Below are positions 46,133 to 55,949 of a stretch of DNA of 64,000 nucleotides, piece after piece (the first letter of the stretch is position 1; each line of letters starts with the position of its first letter). Under the pieces are notes generated by a model. It was not told the DNA's origin, did no database searches, and saw nothing but the letters and a program-made list of their open reading frames with translations. The stretch is from assembly GCF_002878395.1 (NCBI RefSeq), contig NC_061119.1:47881678-47945677 (forward strand). Reading direction: 5' to 3'. The stretch comes from Capsicum annuum (Eukaryota > Streptophyta > Magnoliopsida > Solanales > Solanaceae). A program made the position numbers and the translations under genes.

Positions 46133-47531
46133 AATAGCCCACTCCAAGTATATCCTAACCCTTAGTTTTATTTTGTTTTAATTTTAAGTTGAGGGTGTAG
46201 GGTAGCATGTTGTTGTAGCATATTCTGTAAATAACTAGGAGTAGTGCAAGTTCTGTAGGTAGTCAACTAATTTTTATGATTTTGAACACCTATCTGAAGG
46301 TTTGTTTGCATGACTGTGTGAATTGTATCTTAATATGACCATTTTTCATCTCACCATGGCATTAGTTTAGTGCTTAACAATCACTGCTGAACAACTGCAT
46401 GAACCAGATAGGTAGTATCTATTAAAATACTTGTGTGCCATATGTCTGTGAGACCTTGCTGTGCTCCCTGTTGTATTGCCAAATCTAGAACTTGCCTAGT
46501 TTATTTTGCCTTGGTTGAGAGATAGGGGTTAGGAAAGGATCATAGGACGTTTTGGATTATAAGTCACTTTTAGCCTAAATGACTTCCCTGAATGTACAAA
46601 ATTCCTTGATCCCTATTTTGAGCCTTAATTGACCATTTTTCTTTCTATGATACCTATCACCTTCCCTTTTTAAATCATAATGAACCTATTTTGGCTCTGG
46701 TCCTTCTTGGACACTGTGTACCTTAATGTAGGCAAACAGCCTAAGTTGAGGGTGGCTATCATAGGGGTGCATAATATAAGTTGGGTATGAAGAAGGGTAG
46801 AGTAGAAGAGAAAGAATCAAATAAAAAGAATAAAAGGTTGGGTGTTGGTGAAAAAGAGCAAGAAAATAAACTCTGCTTGAATAAAAAGAAGTGCACCCAT
46901 CCTGAAAGTGTGATCAAGAAAATAGAAACGGTGAAAAAAGGAGAAAAGGAGAAAAAGAAAAGGAAAGAAAAAGAGAGAAAAAGAGGTTAATGAGTGGACC
47001 CCATAAGTTAAGGTAGTGCTAAGGAGGTTAGTCACTCTAAATGCCGTATAATATCATACCAGCCCTAGCCTACGTTACAAGCCGAAGAAAGACCTAAAAT
47101 GATCCTAGCGTACCTGTCTGGAAACCTTGGTAATGATGATAAGGGAAATCATATGGTACTGGTTTGAACTTCATTCTGAGAGTGAGTGTTTTTGTGATGA
47201 TCCCCGTGTTTATATTTTTTATGTCTGACATGAGAAAAAAGGGAAATTTCTTCATTGTGAGGGAACACTAGTATCTTGATAAGTTACTTACTTGTTTGGG
47301 TAGTGTACATTGATACATTCATGATTGTTGGTACTTAATTGATGCCATGGGTAGAAGCCTTTGTGATACATTGTTACTTTTCAATAAATTGCACAGTAAT
47401 TTTGAGTTGGATGACCTTGGAGATGGTAAACTGAGTTTTCAGCTAAATTGATTATTGAATGTTGAATGTTCGTTGTATTCTCTTAGTTAGTTATTGCTTG
47501 AAGACAAGCAATTGTTTTAAGTTTAAGGTGT
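46133..47531 (+). other. Athila-type 3' interior, non-coding, with purine-rich stretch
   Basis: No retroelement motif is visible. A purine-rich low-complexity part at 46781-46990 gives a Lys/Glu-rich open frame of 69 codons, most likely a composition effect. The end 'aagtttaaggtgt' (47520-47531) stands where the polypurine tract is expected and seems decayed by G-to-A. Confidence 0.55.
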
Positions 47532-49006
47532 TGATGTATGAGCAAAATTTAACATATTTAATGCTTTTTAGCTCAAAATAATATGAATTATGAAGCAACC
47601 CTTGTTGTTTTGATGTGTTTGCTCATGATATTGCAGAAAAGGCTGAAGAAATGAGAATAAAAAATAATGGAGCAAAAAAGTTGAAAATATGAGCAAAATA
47701 GAAGAAAACATGGCTGACGACCTCCGTGATAAGTCGTCAGCCTTGTGATAGCCTATCAGCATTGCGTCAGCCTTAGTCAGGGAGTTGCAATTTGAAGAGC
47801 AGTTCTGATGATGCCGGTGATGTGGTGTCAAAGTCATGATAAGGCATCAAGAATGGAATCAGCCTTAAGTAGAAAGTTAGCATGGGAAGAATATATCTGA
47901 CGACATTAGTGATGCGCCATCAGATCCTTGACATGGCATCAGCCACATCGTCAGCCTAAGACAAAACCTGAAGGCAACTGAAGCCTCTCTGACGCCATCC
48001 GTGATAGGGTGTCAACTTCTTGACGCGGCGTCATCCTGGGCGTCACCTATTCTGAACAATTTTATTAATTTTGTTATTTTGTTTCCTTAATTAGGCTTTA
48101 GTATAAATAGCATCTTTTAGGATTTTTGATTAATTAATAATTCATCTATCAGACGTTAACTCTAAGAAGAAATACACGTATTTTTGCTCTCTTTCATAAA
48201 ATATTCCTGTGTTTTTATCAACTATTTTTGGGGTTTCTAGCTTGTGATTAAATCAGAGGAACTACTTGTTGTTTTCTATCCATTCGTAAGTTTATCATTA
48301 TAATCATAAATTCAACTTGTTATTTCATTCATCAAATCATGAGTGGCTAATTTCATTAGCCAGAGTTATAGGATTCATGGATTAGGGTTTGATATGATAC
48401 TAGGTGTTTAACGAATTCAAAGAGTAGTAAAACATCTTAAAATCTAGTGGTTGCAAACATTAGGTTATGCCTTAGGTTTTATTTGCTTCTAACGGAGAAA
48501 TAGACTAGAGGACGTGAATTATCAATAGGGACTCGGAAGCTACCAACCTTCTGTTTAATGATTAATGTTGTAACTGGATTAATCTACTTGAGATAACATC
48601 ATATTGGAAATAGATAAGTTATCTAAGTTTGAGAGAATTAGATAATAAATTGTCTGGTGAGGTCGAGAGATAAGTCAGATAGTATAATCGTCAGGGATTT
48701 GTGTTGTTCTACTTATTCCGAGAATCTCTAGCATTACCTAGTATCTGTCGATTCTCGAAACCCTTGGTGAACATAGCTCTGGTTTTCTATTTATCTTGAT
48801 TACAAACACTGAAGTATTGAAAGTGATATTTAACACACCGTGAACTTAAACCCCATCTTTCAAAAATAGTAAACTACCAGTAAAATCTTTCGTAAACAAA
48901 TCAAAGTTCACACCCTATTCCCTGTGGGCTTCGACCCCAACCTAGTTGATTTTATATTGACAACGACTGCTTACACCCATCCAAGAGTGTAATTTGAGCG
49001 TTATCA
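47532..49006 (+). repeat. Athila-type 3' LTR
   Basis: It starts TGATGTATGAGC and ends TTATCA before the target duplication ACACT. It carries the palindromic modules at 47712-48050 and the TATA box tataaatag at 48102-48110. Small deletions relative to the 5' LTR (for example near 48440) explain the 27-bp shorter length. Confidence 0.9.
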
Positions 49007-49011
49007 ACACT

Positions 49012-49979
49012 CATGAGAGTAGGAGTTGTAGAGTGATGGCTATAGAGGCTAGTGAAAGTTAAGAGTAGCATTTTCGAAAAGTAAGGTCTTCAAAGTATAG
49101 TTTATCAGGAAGGGTTTATCATTTATGTGTATGGTGAAATACCTTTTGTGTTGAGATTTGTGGCTATATATTTGATATGAGGTTATGTCCGCAAGTCTAG
49201 GATTGTGACTTTGATCTAAGAGGGAGAGGATGAATTAAGGTAGTTCCCAAATTTTTCTTGATGGTGTCAAGTTTCAGGAAAGAGTCATAATAAACCTATT
49301 CCTATTAAAGTATATTCCTCCTACTTCAATTTAAGAGGCTATTCTACCAATGTCTTATGTATTCAAGTCCTGCCTATGTCTAAAGGCTGAGTTCTCTATG
49401 TAACTCATGTCATGTTCCAACCTCCAAACTTGAAGCAATAATATATCTCAGTAATCCAATTTTTCTTATATTTAAGCTCTATGTTATGATGTTCATGATC
49501 TATAAATTCTTGTACCAAATCATGCTTAGTTCGAAGGAACTATGTTTTCATATGTTACTGATTAATTTTATGTCGGGATTAGCCAAAATAATAAAGTTGT
49601 GCGAACTCATGACTTTTCAGCTATGAAAATGAGAAGCGAAGGTAGAAATGCTTCTATTTCCTATCTTCCGTGAAATTTTATTTCATGATTGTACCGAGGA
49701 AAATCAAGCATATTATCATCAAATAAACTCGTGTCTTATGTTGTGATGATCATGATCCCTAGGAATCATATGCAAGGTCATCTATATGTGAATCCTTATT
49801 ATCTCACGCTTCGTGCTTACACTTTTCTCTAGGGGTAATATGAAGCTCTTTTGATGCCTTCGCATATTTGGTTGAGGAAAAATGTTCAATGAGAGGTTAC
49901 GTTCTTTATTCCATACTTTTAGAGTTTCAACAAATCCCTACCCATCATTCGGGGATGAATGATCCCAAGAGGGAGATAA
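49012..49979 (+). other. LARD interior, 3' part, non-coding
   Basis: About 970 bp without an ORF or motif. It ends in 'gatgaatgatcccaagaggg' and the polypurine tract to 49979. No trace of RNase H or integrase is visible in any frame. Confidence 0.65.
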
Positions 49980-52119
49980 TGCAACATCTCATAGTCGGAA
50001 CACTCTTTTGATGCTTCTAAAATGATCTTTAGGACCCCTGTAGTGATGGTAGATCATGTATTAATCTTGTGGGAGGTGTTGGGAGTGTTTAAGGACCTCA
50101 AAACTAAGTAGGCATTGCAAACTAGAGCTTAGGCGATGGCTAGGCATCGTCATACCATTGTAAACCTTCAAAGGAAAGGGTTAGCCATGGGCTTGGCGTC
50201 GCCAACCTTGGACTTGGCCATGGGTTAGACATTGCCAACGTTGTATTTTTGTGGTATAGGGACTCCGTTTTTGAGTTAATTCAAGGACAACAAAGTCTTT
50301 TGACACTACATAACCATCCCTAAACATACTTAGACAAAATCAAAGTCCCTAAATATGTTTTAACTCTCTCAAAGCCCTAGTTCATCTTTCTAAAACACAA
50401 GAGGAGAAAAGCAACCTAGGGTTTGGACTTTCAAGCTAAAGATTCAAATTTCTTCGTCACTAAGGTATGTGGGACTACCTTAAACACCATGGGCATAAGT
50501 TTTATTGTTTTATGAAGTTTAAAGATCCCTAATCATGTTTATAAAGAAGGATTTTTGATATTATTTCGAAAAGTATGCATCATGGAATTGTTTTAATAAA
50601 AATATATATTGTCTTGAACCATTTTTTATAGAGTTGAATTATAACTATGTATATATGATTTCGGTTGTATTGTAAAGTTGAATGAGAGTATGAATGACTA
50701 AACTCCCTCTCCTTTTATGATATTTGATTTCAAGTGTTGTGGATTGCTTAAATACATGAACTTTCTTAAAGAAAACTAGAGGGTGAATTCTTTACTAACG
50801 ATCATGGAATGATACGGTTTGTGACATGTTGAGAGGGTGCTTTGAATTAAAAATATTTATTTGGTCAAATTAACAATTTTCATGGGTTTTGAATAATGTA
50901 AGCATGATACAGCCACCTTACGATTGTACTATTTTAGAGGAGAGTGTTTTTTATGTAAACTCAAGTGAAAATCTATTGCATGACTCTCTCTCATTTGATG
51001 TTTAAAAACTTTGGGTGGTCATTAACATGATGATAAGTGAAAAGGGCTACAGAAATGTTATGATGTGATTTGAATGACTTGCAAGTCAGGGTATGAGGAT
51101 ACCCAGTGATGACATGCCCTTAACAGAATAAGTATTGAATGTTTTGAAAGTATAAAGCATGTCTTTTAAGAGGATTAAAGAGAGCTAGATGGTTACCCAA
51201 AGAAAGTACGAGTTAAAAGACTCCATGCTGGAAATCGTGATTTGCTGACTCAAGATTAGGCACCATGTTGTGTGGTCTTATGTGCCTTGATTTATGTCGT
51301 CCCAACTTGGTACTGTGGTTAGGATTCATGCTTTGTGGTCTTGTTCCCTACCATGACATATTATTATGATTAGGAATTTGGGCGCTCTACTTTGTGGTCT
51401 TATGTGTCCCCTTTATTAATACTTCAATCCTTGCAGAAAACTTGGATTGGGGGTTTAACCACCGATTCAAGGGCGGATTCCATATAGCCCGTGGAATTAC
51501 ATTTTGTAGGGTGTACTATCTAGCTCAGAAGAATAACAAAGAGCGAGTCAAGGTTGTCAAGAATTGAATTGAAGTTTAGTAAATATGCCCATGTATTTTT
51601 ACTTATATTATGTCCATGGTTATTATGAAATGCTCTCACCTATTTTGTTTTAAAACATATTATTTTGGGTTGTTTCATATACCAGTATATTTTGTATTGA
51701 CCCCCTATATTTCAGGTTCTGAGGCCCAGTCTAGCGGTCCTGCTAAACAGTAGATAGTTGCCAGACATTCAGAGTTGGTGAGCCTCCCTTACCTCAGAAG
51801 GTGTCTTGTTTACTTATGTTGATCTCACTGGATTTTAGTTCATAGTTCGATCGGGGGACTTGTCCTAGTTTCAAATAGCTTGTTGTTTTTTTTAATTGTA
51901 GTAGAGATTTCGCAGACGTGTATTAGATGGTTTAAGTCTTATTGAACTTATGTCTGCATTACTCAATTGAGATAATAAAGTGACCATGTTTTTATTTTTT
52001 TTCCACCGCATTTCCTCAGTTTATGAATTATGTATATAATTGCCAGTTAGAGAAGGGCTCTCGGGCCTTCATAGTTCAGGATGCTCGTCGCGGCCTGGGC
52101 CTCGGTTCGGGTCATGACA
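49980..52119 (+). repeat. LARD 3' LTR (2140 bp)
   Basis: It starts TGCAACATCTCATAG after the polypurine tract and ends 'cgggtcatgaca'. Collinear with the 5' LTR but without the LINE; the empty site reads 'ctttgtggtcttatgtgtcc' near 51391. The base after its end begins the SINE array. Confidence 0.88.
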
Positions 52120-52770
52120 GCATTTATGTCAAAGGTTTCCACGGCTTGATATCGTGACCTCCTGGTCATACGGTAACAACTTTATAGCCAGATTACAAAG
52201 GTCTATTGTATGCAATCTTAACATGCATTTATGTTGAAGGCTGTTTCTACGACATGATATCGTGACCTCCTCATCACACGACAATAAATTTAGGGCAAGA
52301 CTACAAAGGTCTATTGTATGCAAGTTTAACATGCATTTATGTCAAAGGATATCTTCACGGCTTGACATCGTGACCTCCTGGTCACACGACAATAACTTTA
52401 CGGTCAGACTACAAAGGTCTATTGTACTCAATTTCAACATGCATTTACGTCGAGGGTTATTTTTACTCTTTGACATCGTGACCTCCTAATCACACGACAA
52501 CAACTTTAGGACCATACTACAAAGGTCTATTGTACGCAGGCTTAACATGTATTTATGTAGAAGGTTGTTTCCACGGCTTGACATCGTGACCTCCTCGTCA
52601 CACGACAAGAACTTTAGGGCAGACAACAAAGGTCAATTGTATGTAAGCTTAACATGGATTTATGTCGAAGACTGTTTCCACGGCTTGACATTGTGACCTC
52701 CTGGTCACACAACAACAACTTTACTAGTTATTTCAATACTCTCCTTCAAGATATTTAGTTAAGAATGAAG
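52120..52770 (-). repeat. Tandem array of an Au-like SINE body (6 x ~107 bp)
   Basis: Six units start near 52121, 52226, 52334, 52442, 52550 and 52657. Each has 'atcgtgacctcctggtcaca', 'cgacaacaactttac', 'ctacaaaggtctattgtatg' and 'ttaacatgcatttatgt'. On the minus strand a unit reads like a tRNA-derived SINE: 'gtaaagttgttg', 'gtgtgaccaggaggtcacga' (B-box side), 'tcaagccgtggaaacag', then 'tacaatagacctttgt'. The rightmost unit runs on to 52770 with a head-like 'gaaggagagtattgaaataa'. The array is cut on the left exactly at the LARD LTR. It contains the palindrome GTGACC-TCCT-GGTCAC in most units. Confidence 0.72.
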
Positions 52771-52780
52771 GAATACTTAC

Positions 52781-52813
52781 CATTCCGATAGTCATATTCA
52801 TCCATTTTGCAAA
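52781..52813 (-). other. Candidate isolated exon (weak)
   Basis: On the minus strand a strong splice acceptor 'tttttgtttcttag' (AG at 52814-52815) is followed by 33 bases. They contain an ATG (52805) that gives MDEYDYRN plus one base, then a near-perfect donor 'g|gtaagtattcc' (GT at 52779-52780). This could be a small first coding exon of a host gene whose next exon was lost beyond the SINE array and LARD. The product is not recognised, and chance cannot be excluded for so short a piece. Confidence 0.25.
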
Positions 52814-52815
52814 CT

Positions 52816-53460
52816 AAGAAACAAAAATGTGACACAGACCAACTATGGGTGCAAAACTCCCTTTCACTTAGGGTGGCTAAGATGTGACTTTTTTTGTTTA
52901 GGAACTTCAAATTGGAGAATGATTTAACTTTACCAAGAAGATTTGTAACTTTCAATTGTATAATCAAGCAAAATTGTCAAACTCAAAGAATATGACAATT
53001 GATAATGAAGTCATATTTGTAGTTAACAATTCAATGCACTTGTATTCTCTCTTCCCTTTCAAAAGAATTGACAACTTATTATTTGAGAAAAAGATTGTGT
53101 AAGAGTTAGTACTTTTTATTTTCAAGGCTCAAATTTAAGATCTTCAATGAAGGAACAATTTTTATTTCGTCACAACCTTTAGTGGTTTAATCTAATCTAG
53201 GATACAAGAAATAAAAATGTTTGTTTATTTTAATATACTAAAAATTCTTTTCACTACTCTAGGTTATTATTTCCTAGAAATAGTAATAAAGGAAACATTT
53301 ATATAAGTAAAGGAACCAGTAGTTTTTACTACTAAATCCATTTCATTTTATTTGATCCTAGATACAGAGAAATAGATGCGTCAATTTATTTGTTCATTTT
53401 CACAAATCAAAAGAATTCTATTATTCACATACTGGTCTTATTATAAATAACTTCAAAAAA
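52816..53460. other. AT-rich intergenic DNA
   Basis: No ORF, repeat or RNA gene could be supported here. Sequence is AT-rich with scattered short homopolymers. Confidence 0.5.
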
Positions 53461-53462
53461 AA

Positions 53463-53725
53463 GTGTTTCTTCAGTTCACTTTTATTTGTCACATTTTGAT
53501 TTGCGCATCCATTAAAAAAATAATTAATGGCGTGGCTATTGTATCATAGTAGCCTTATTAAATGATTTTTACTATTGTGTCTTAAGATAAATTTGGAGAA
53601 AAAATAATTAATGCTAAGGATAAAATAGAAAATAAAAGTTTTTTTTATATGTAAAAAATGACAAGTAAAAATGAAAATTCAATTAAAAAATAAATGACAA
53701 AGAAAAGAGAATAGAGGAAGTAATA
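53463..53725. mobile_element. MITE with degenerate terminal inverted repeats
   Basis: The left side 'gttcacttttatttgtcaca' is the inverse of 'tgacaagtaaaaatgaaaat' at the right side. The inner 'ccattaaaaaaataattaat' pairs with 'aaaaataattaatgctaagg'. The right end 'gaggaagtaatag' resembles the gagggagta ends of a common Solanaceae MITE family. It is about 260 bp with no coding capacity. Confidence 0.6.
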
Positions 53726-54282
53726 GTTTAATTTAGAACTTTAAAACATCATTAAATTTCTTTTAATAAGATACACTTCTAATTAAATTTCTTTTAAGGA
53801 TATACAAGAGATCAAACAAAATGTAACGGAGAAAATATATTTTTTTTCACAACTCAAAAAGCACAAAAAAATTAGGTGAGTGTCTAATTATTTATTTTTT
53901 TAATTAACATATAATAAAAAATATATATATATATATACATATATTATAAAGTAGAGGACGAATCATATAGAAGAAGTCATGTGGCAAGCTATTGAGAATC
54001 CACGTGGCATTTCTTATTACAAAAATATAAATATTGTAACAAAATTTTTGAATTAAAAATTTCAAGTTAATAAAAAATATAAATTCAAATATAAGTATTT
54101 ATTAATAGGTGAACAGAACATATCCTAACCAAAGTGAAAAGTTCAAATTAATTTTGAATTTAATTTAATTATAACTTCCTCAATGATTTTAGTGTTTTGA
54201 TTTTATCTCAACTTTTAGTACTTATCATAATCTAATTTGAATTTAAATTTAAAATTATGTTATACCAACTTTTTTGTCTTTA

Positions 54283-54284
<2 letters not shown>
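53726..54284. other. AT-rich intergenic DNA
   Basis: Very AT-rich sequence with a (TA)n run near 53921-53944. No gene is seen, and nothing here encodes the missing upstream part of Hsp70. Confidence 0.55.

Positions 54285-54324
<40 letters not shown>
54285..54324. repeat. (TA)n microsatellite at the Hsp70 breakpoint
   Basis: About 20 TA units end four bases before sequence that matches Hsp70 coding begins (54329). The run marks the truncation point of the gene. Confidence 0.9.
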
Positions 54325-54328
<4 letters not shown>

Positions 54329-54805
54329 GTTTTGAATGTCTCTGCAGTGGATAAGACCACCGAACAGAAGAACAACATTACCATCACAAATGACAAGGGC
54401 AAACTCTCAAACGAGGAGATCGAGAAGATGGTTCAAGAAGCAGAGAAGTACAAATCTGAGGATGAGGAGCACAAGAAGTTTGGGGCAAAGAATGCTTTGG
54501 AGAACTATGCATACAATATGAGGAACACAGTGACGGATGAGAAGATTGCGTCCAACCTGTCCGCTGATGACAAGACGAAGATTGAGGATGCCATTGAGCA
54601 AGCCATCCAATGGCTCGACGGTAACCAGCTTGCGGAGGCTGATGAGTTCGAGGAAAAAATGAAAGAGCTCGAAAGTCCTTGCAACCCAATCATTGCAAAA
54701 ATGTACCAGGGAGCAGGTGGTGAAATGGGTGCTGGCATGGATGATGGCGGTCCTGCTCCTAGCGGCAGCAGTGGTGCTGGTCCCAAGATTGAGGAGGTGG
54801 ACTAA
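54329..54805 (+). pseudogene. C-terminal fragment of a cytosolic Hsp70 gene
   Basis: The frame gives [86 protein letters not shown] and a Gly/Pro/Ser-rich tail ending PKIEEVD. This is the end of the substrate-binding domain, the alpha-helical lid and the tail of a plant cytosolic Hsp70. EEVD is the TPR co-chaperone docking signal. Family proteins are about 650 residues; only about 158 are present, with no ATPase domain. One codon is lost around HKKFGAKNA. No stop or frameshift occurs in 158 codons. No in-frame ATG precedes codon 33, so it is a truncated gene, either recent or still under some constraint. Confidence 0.93.
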
Positions 54806-55720
54806 GTTGGTTCCTCTTAATATTATTTTGATTCTTAGTTTTAAAGACCTATAATTTTTATTTCAAAGATTCTGCATAGCAGTTGGTTTACGGCAGAAAT
54901 TTTTATGACTATCATTTTCTTTTCTCGAATCGGTACAATCTTTCATTTCATAATAATATTTAGACTTCTCAAAGTGTTTCTCTTTACTATGTCTGCATTA
55001 TCGAATCTGCAATTTGATCTCAACGCATAGGGATATTTTCGTTTCCTGATGTTTCACCTCAACTTTTTACTATCTCACTTAACTGAAAATATCCCTAGAG
55101 TTTTTCAGACTTATCCAACTATACATCAACTTTTTTTTTAATCGGAATTTGGAATATTTTCGTTTCTCATATTTACCAGTTCCTAAGGGATATAGTTACA
55201 GTAAACCCAATGGATGGTTTGCATGATAATTTTGAAATTGGTAACTATGTACTCTCTTCACGTCAATTCATGTATGTTTCCTTTTATTAATTTTTTAACA
55301 AATGACACCTTTTTTGTATTTAGTATAATTTAAATTTAAATTTGAATTGTCCATTTTTTTTTAATGAAATGATTTATCTATGACTTTATTAATATCTATG
55401 ATTTATAACCATGACCTTTAGAAGTTTTTATTTCTTAAATTTCACGCATTAAATTGGATCCGATGGTTTTTATAGACTTGATCTAAGCCACGCTTTCAAC
55501 AATCAGTTCTTCGGTGTGGCTACTCTTTTCTTGCTACTTAATCACTGTGATTTTTCTTATTACATATGAGGATTTAAACGTAAAAAAGGGACAATTTCGG
55601 AGTAAGTCTTTTTGGTTCATTCATCCAATGAATCGGTAATGCAATATTTTTTTACTCTAAAGAGCTTGTGTAAAAAAGTCTTGAATAACAAGAAATGCAA
55701 GAGCTCTGTTAGATATAGAT
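54806..55720. other. Hsp70 3' flank and AT-rich intergenic DNA
   Basis: Directly after the TAA lies 3'UTR-like sequence (T-rich, 'tttcataataatatttag' near 54945 as a possible polyadenylation region). From 55255 'ctcttcacgtcaattcatgt' resembles one end of another MITE family, but no matching inverted end was found. No other gene is seen. Confidence 0.5.
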
Positions 55721-55899
55721 AGGGGTGGGCATTGTATGCTATGTATCGAATTACCATATTAAATTAAAATTTTTGATACCATGATTTTGATATTATGGTA
55801 TTTGGTATGGTATATGATATACATTTTAAATTTTTTGGTATATGATATGGTATTTGATATTTATGAATGACAAACCTATACCATATCAAATTATATGTG

Positions 55900-55905
<6 letters not shown>
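55721..55905 (+). mobile_element. hAT-like non-autonomous element, one end only
   Basis: It begins 'aggggtgggcattgtatgct', like the 'ggggtgggca' termini of plant hAT-type MITEs. Degenerate 'ggtatggtatatgatat' repeats and their inversions ('aaacctataccatatcaaat') follow. The opposite terminus (tgcccacccc) is not found; the element runs into a (TA)n tract at about 55904. Confidence 0.5.

Positions 55906-55944
<39 letters not shown>
55904..55944. repeat. (TA)n microsatellite
   Basis: About 20 TA units end the hAT-like fragment and start the tandem-repeat block. Confidence 0.9.

Positions 55945-55949
<5 letters not shown>

Larger units (their letters stand above)
40689..49006 (+). mobile_element. 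Athila-lineage gypsy element with gag and protease only
   Basis: The LTRs 40689-42190 (1502 bp) and 47532-49006 (1475 bp) both start TGATGT and end TTATCA. Target duplications are ACGCT (40684-40688) and ACACT (49007-49011), differing by one CpG-type G-to-A change. The primer site fits tRNA-Asp. The interior (5.3 kb) codes for gag and a retropepsin with Athila-type motifs. The conserved post-pol hairpin region then follows directly, so RT, RNase H and integrase are missing. A short basic ORF (45940) lies further on. It is a non-autonomous derivative that would need a related Athila element for mobility. Confidence 0.88.
35671..52119 (+). mobile_element. Non-coding (LARD-like) gypsy element with nested insertions
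   Basis: Two similar LTRs (35671-38784 and 49980-52119) in direct orientation frame an interior with no gag or pol. A tRNA-iMet-type primer site follows the 5' LTR, and a polypurine tract ('aagagggagataa', 49967-49979) precedes the 3' LTR. After removing the nested Athila-type element (40689-49006 plus target duplication) the interior is about 2.9 kb and shows no retroelement protein motif, which fits a LARD, a non-autonomous element mobilised by a related gypsy element. The 5' LTR start is eroded and no target duplication is found (atgtt versus gcatt), so the left edge is rearranged. Confidence 0.82.

Noticed and set aside
46781..46990. Lys/Glu-rich 69-codon ORF inside the Athila-type element
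   Set aside because: The purine-rich low-complexity composition alone explains the open frame, and no family motif is visible.
52262..52489. 75-codon ORF in the SINE array as a repeat protein
   Set aside because: The repeated peptide follows directly from the tandem SINE-derived DNA repeat; unit lengths of 105, 107 and 108 do not all keep frame.
54384..54786. Minus-strand ORFs over the Hsp70 fragment
   Set aside because: They are antisense shadows of a well-supported plus-strand frame.
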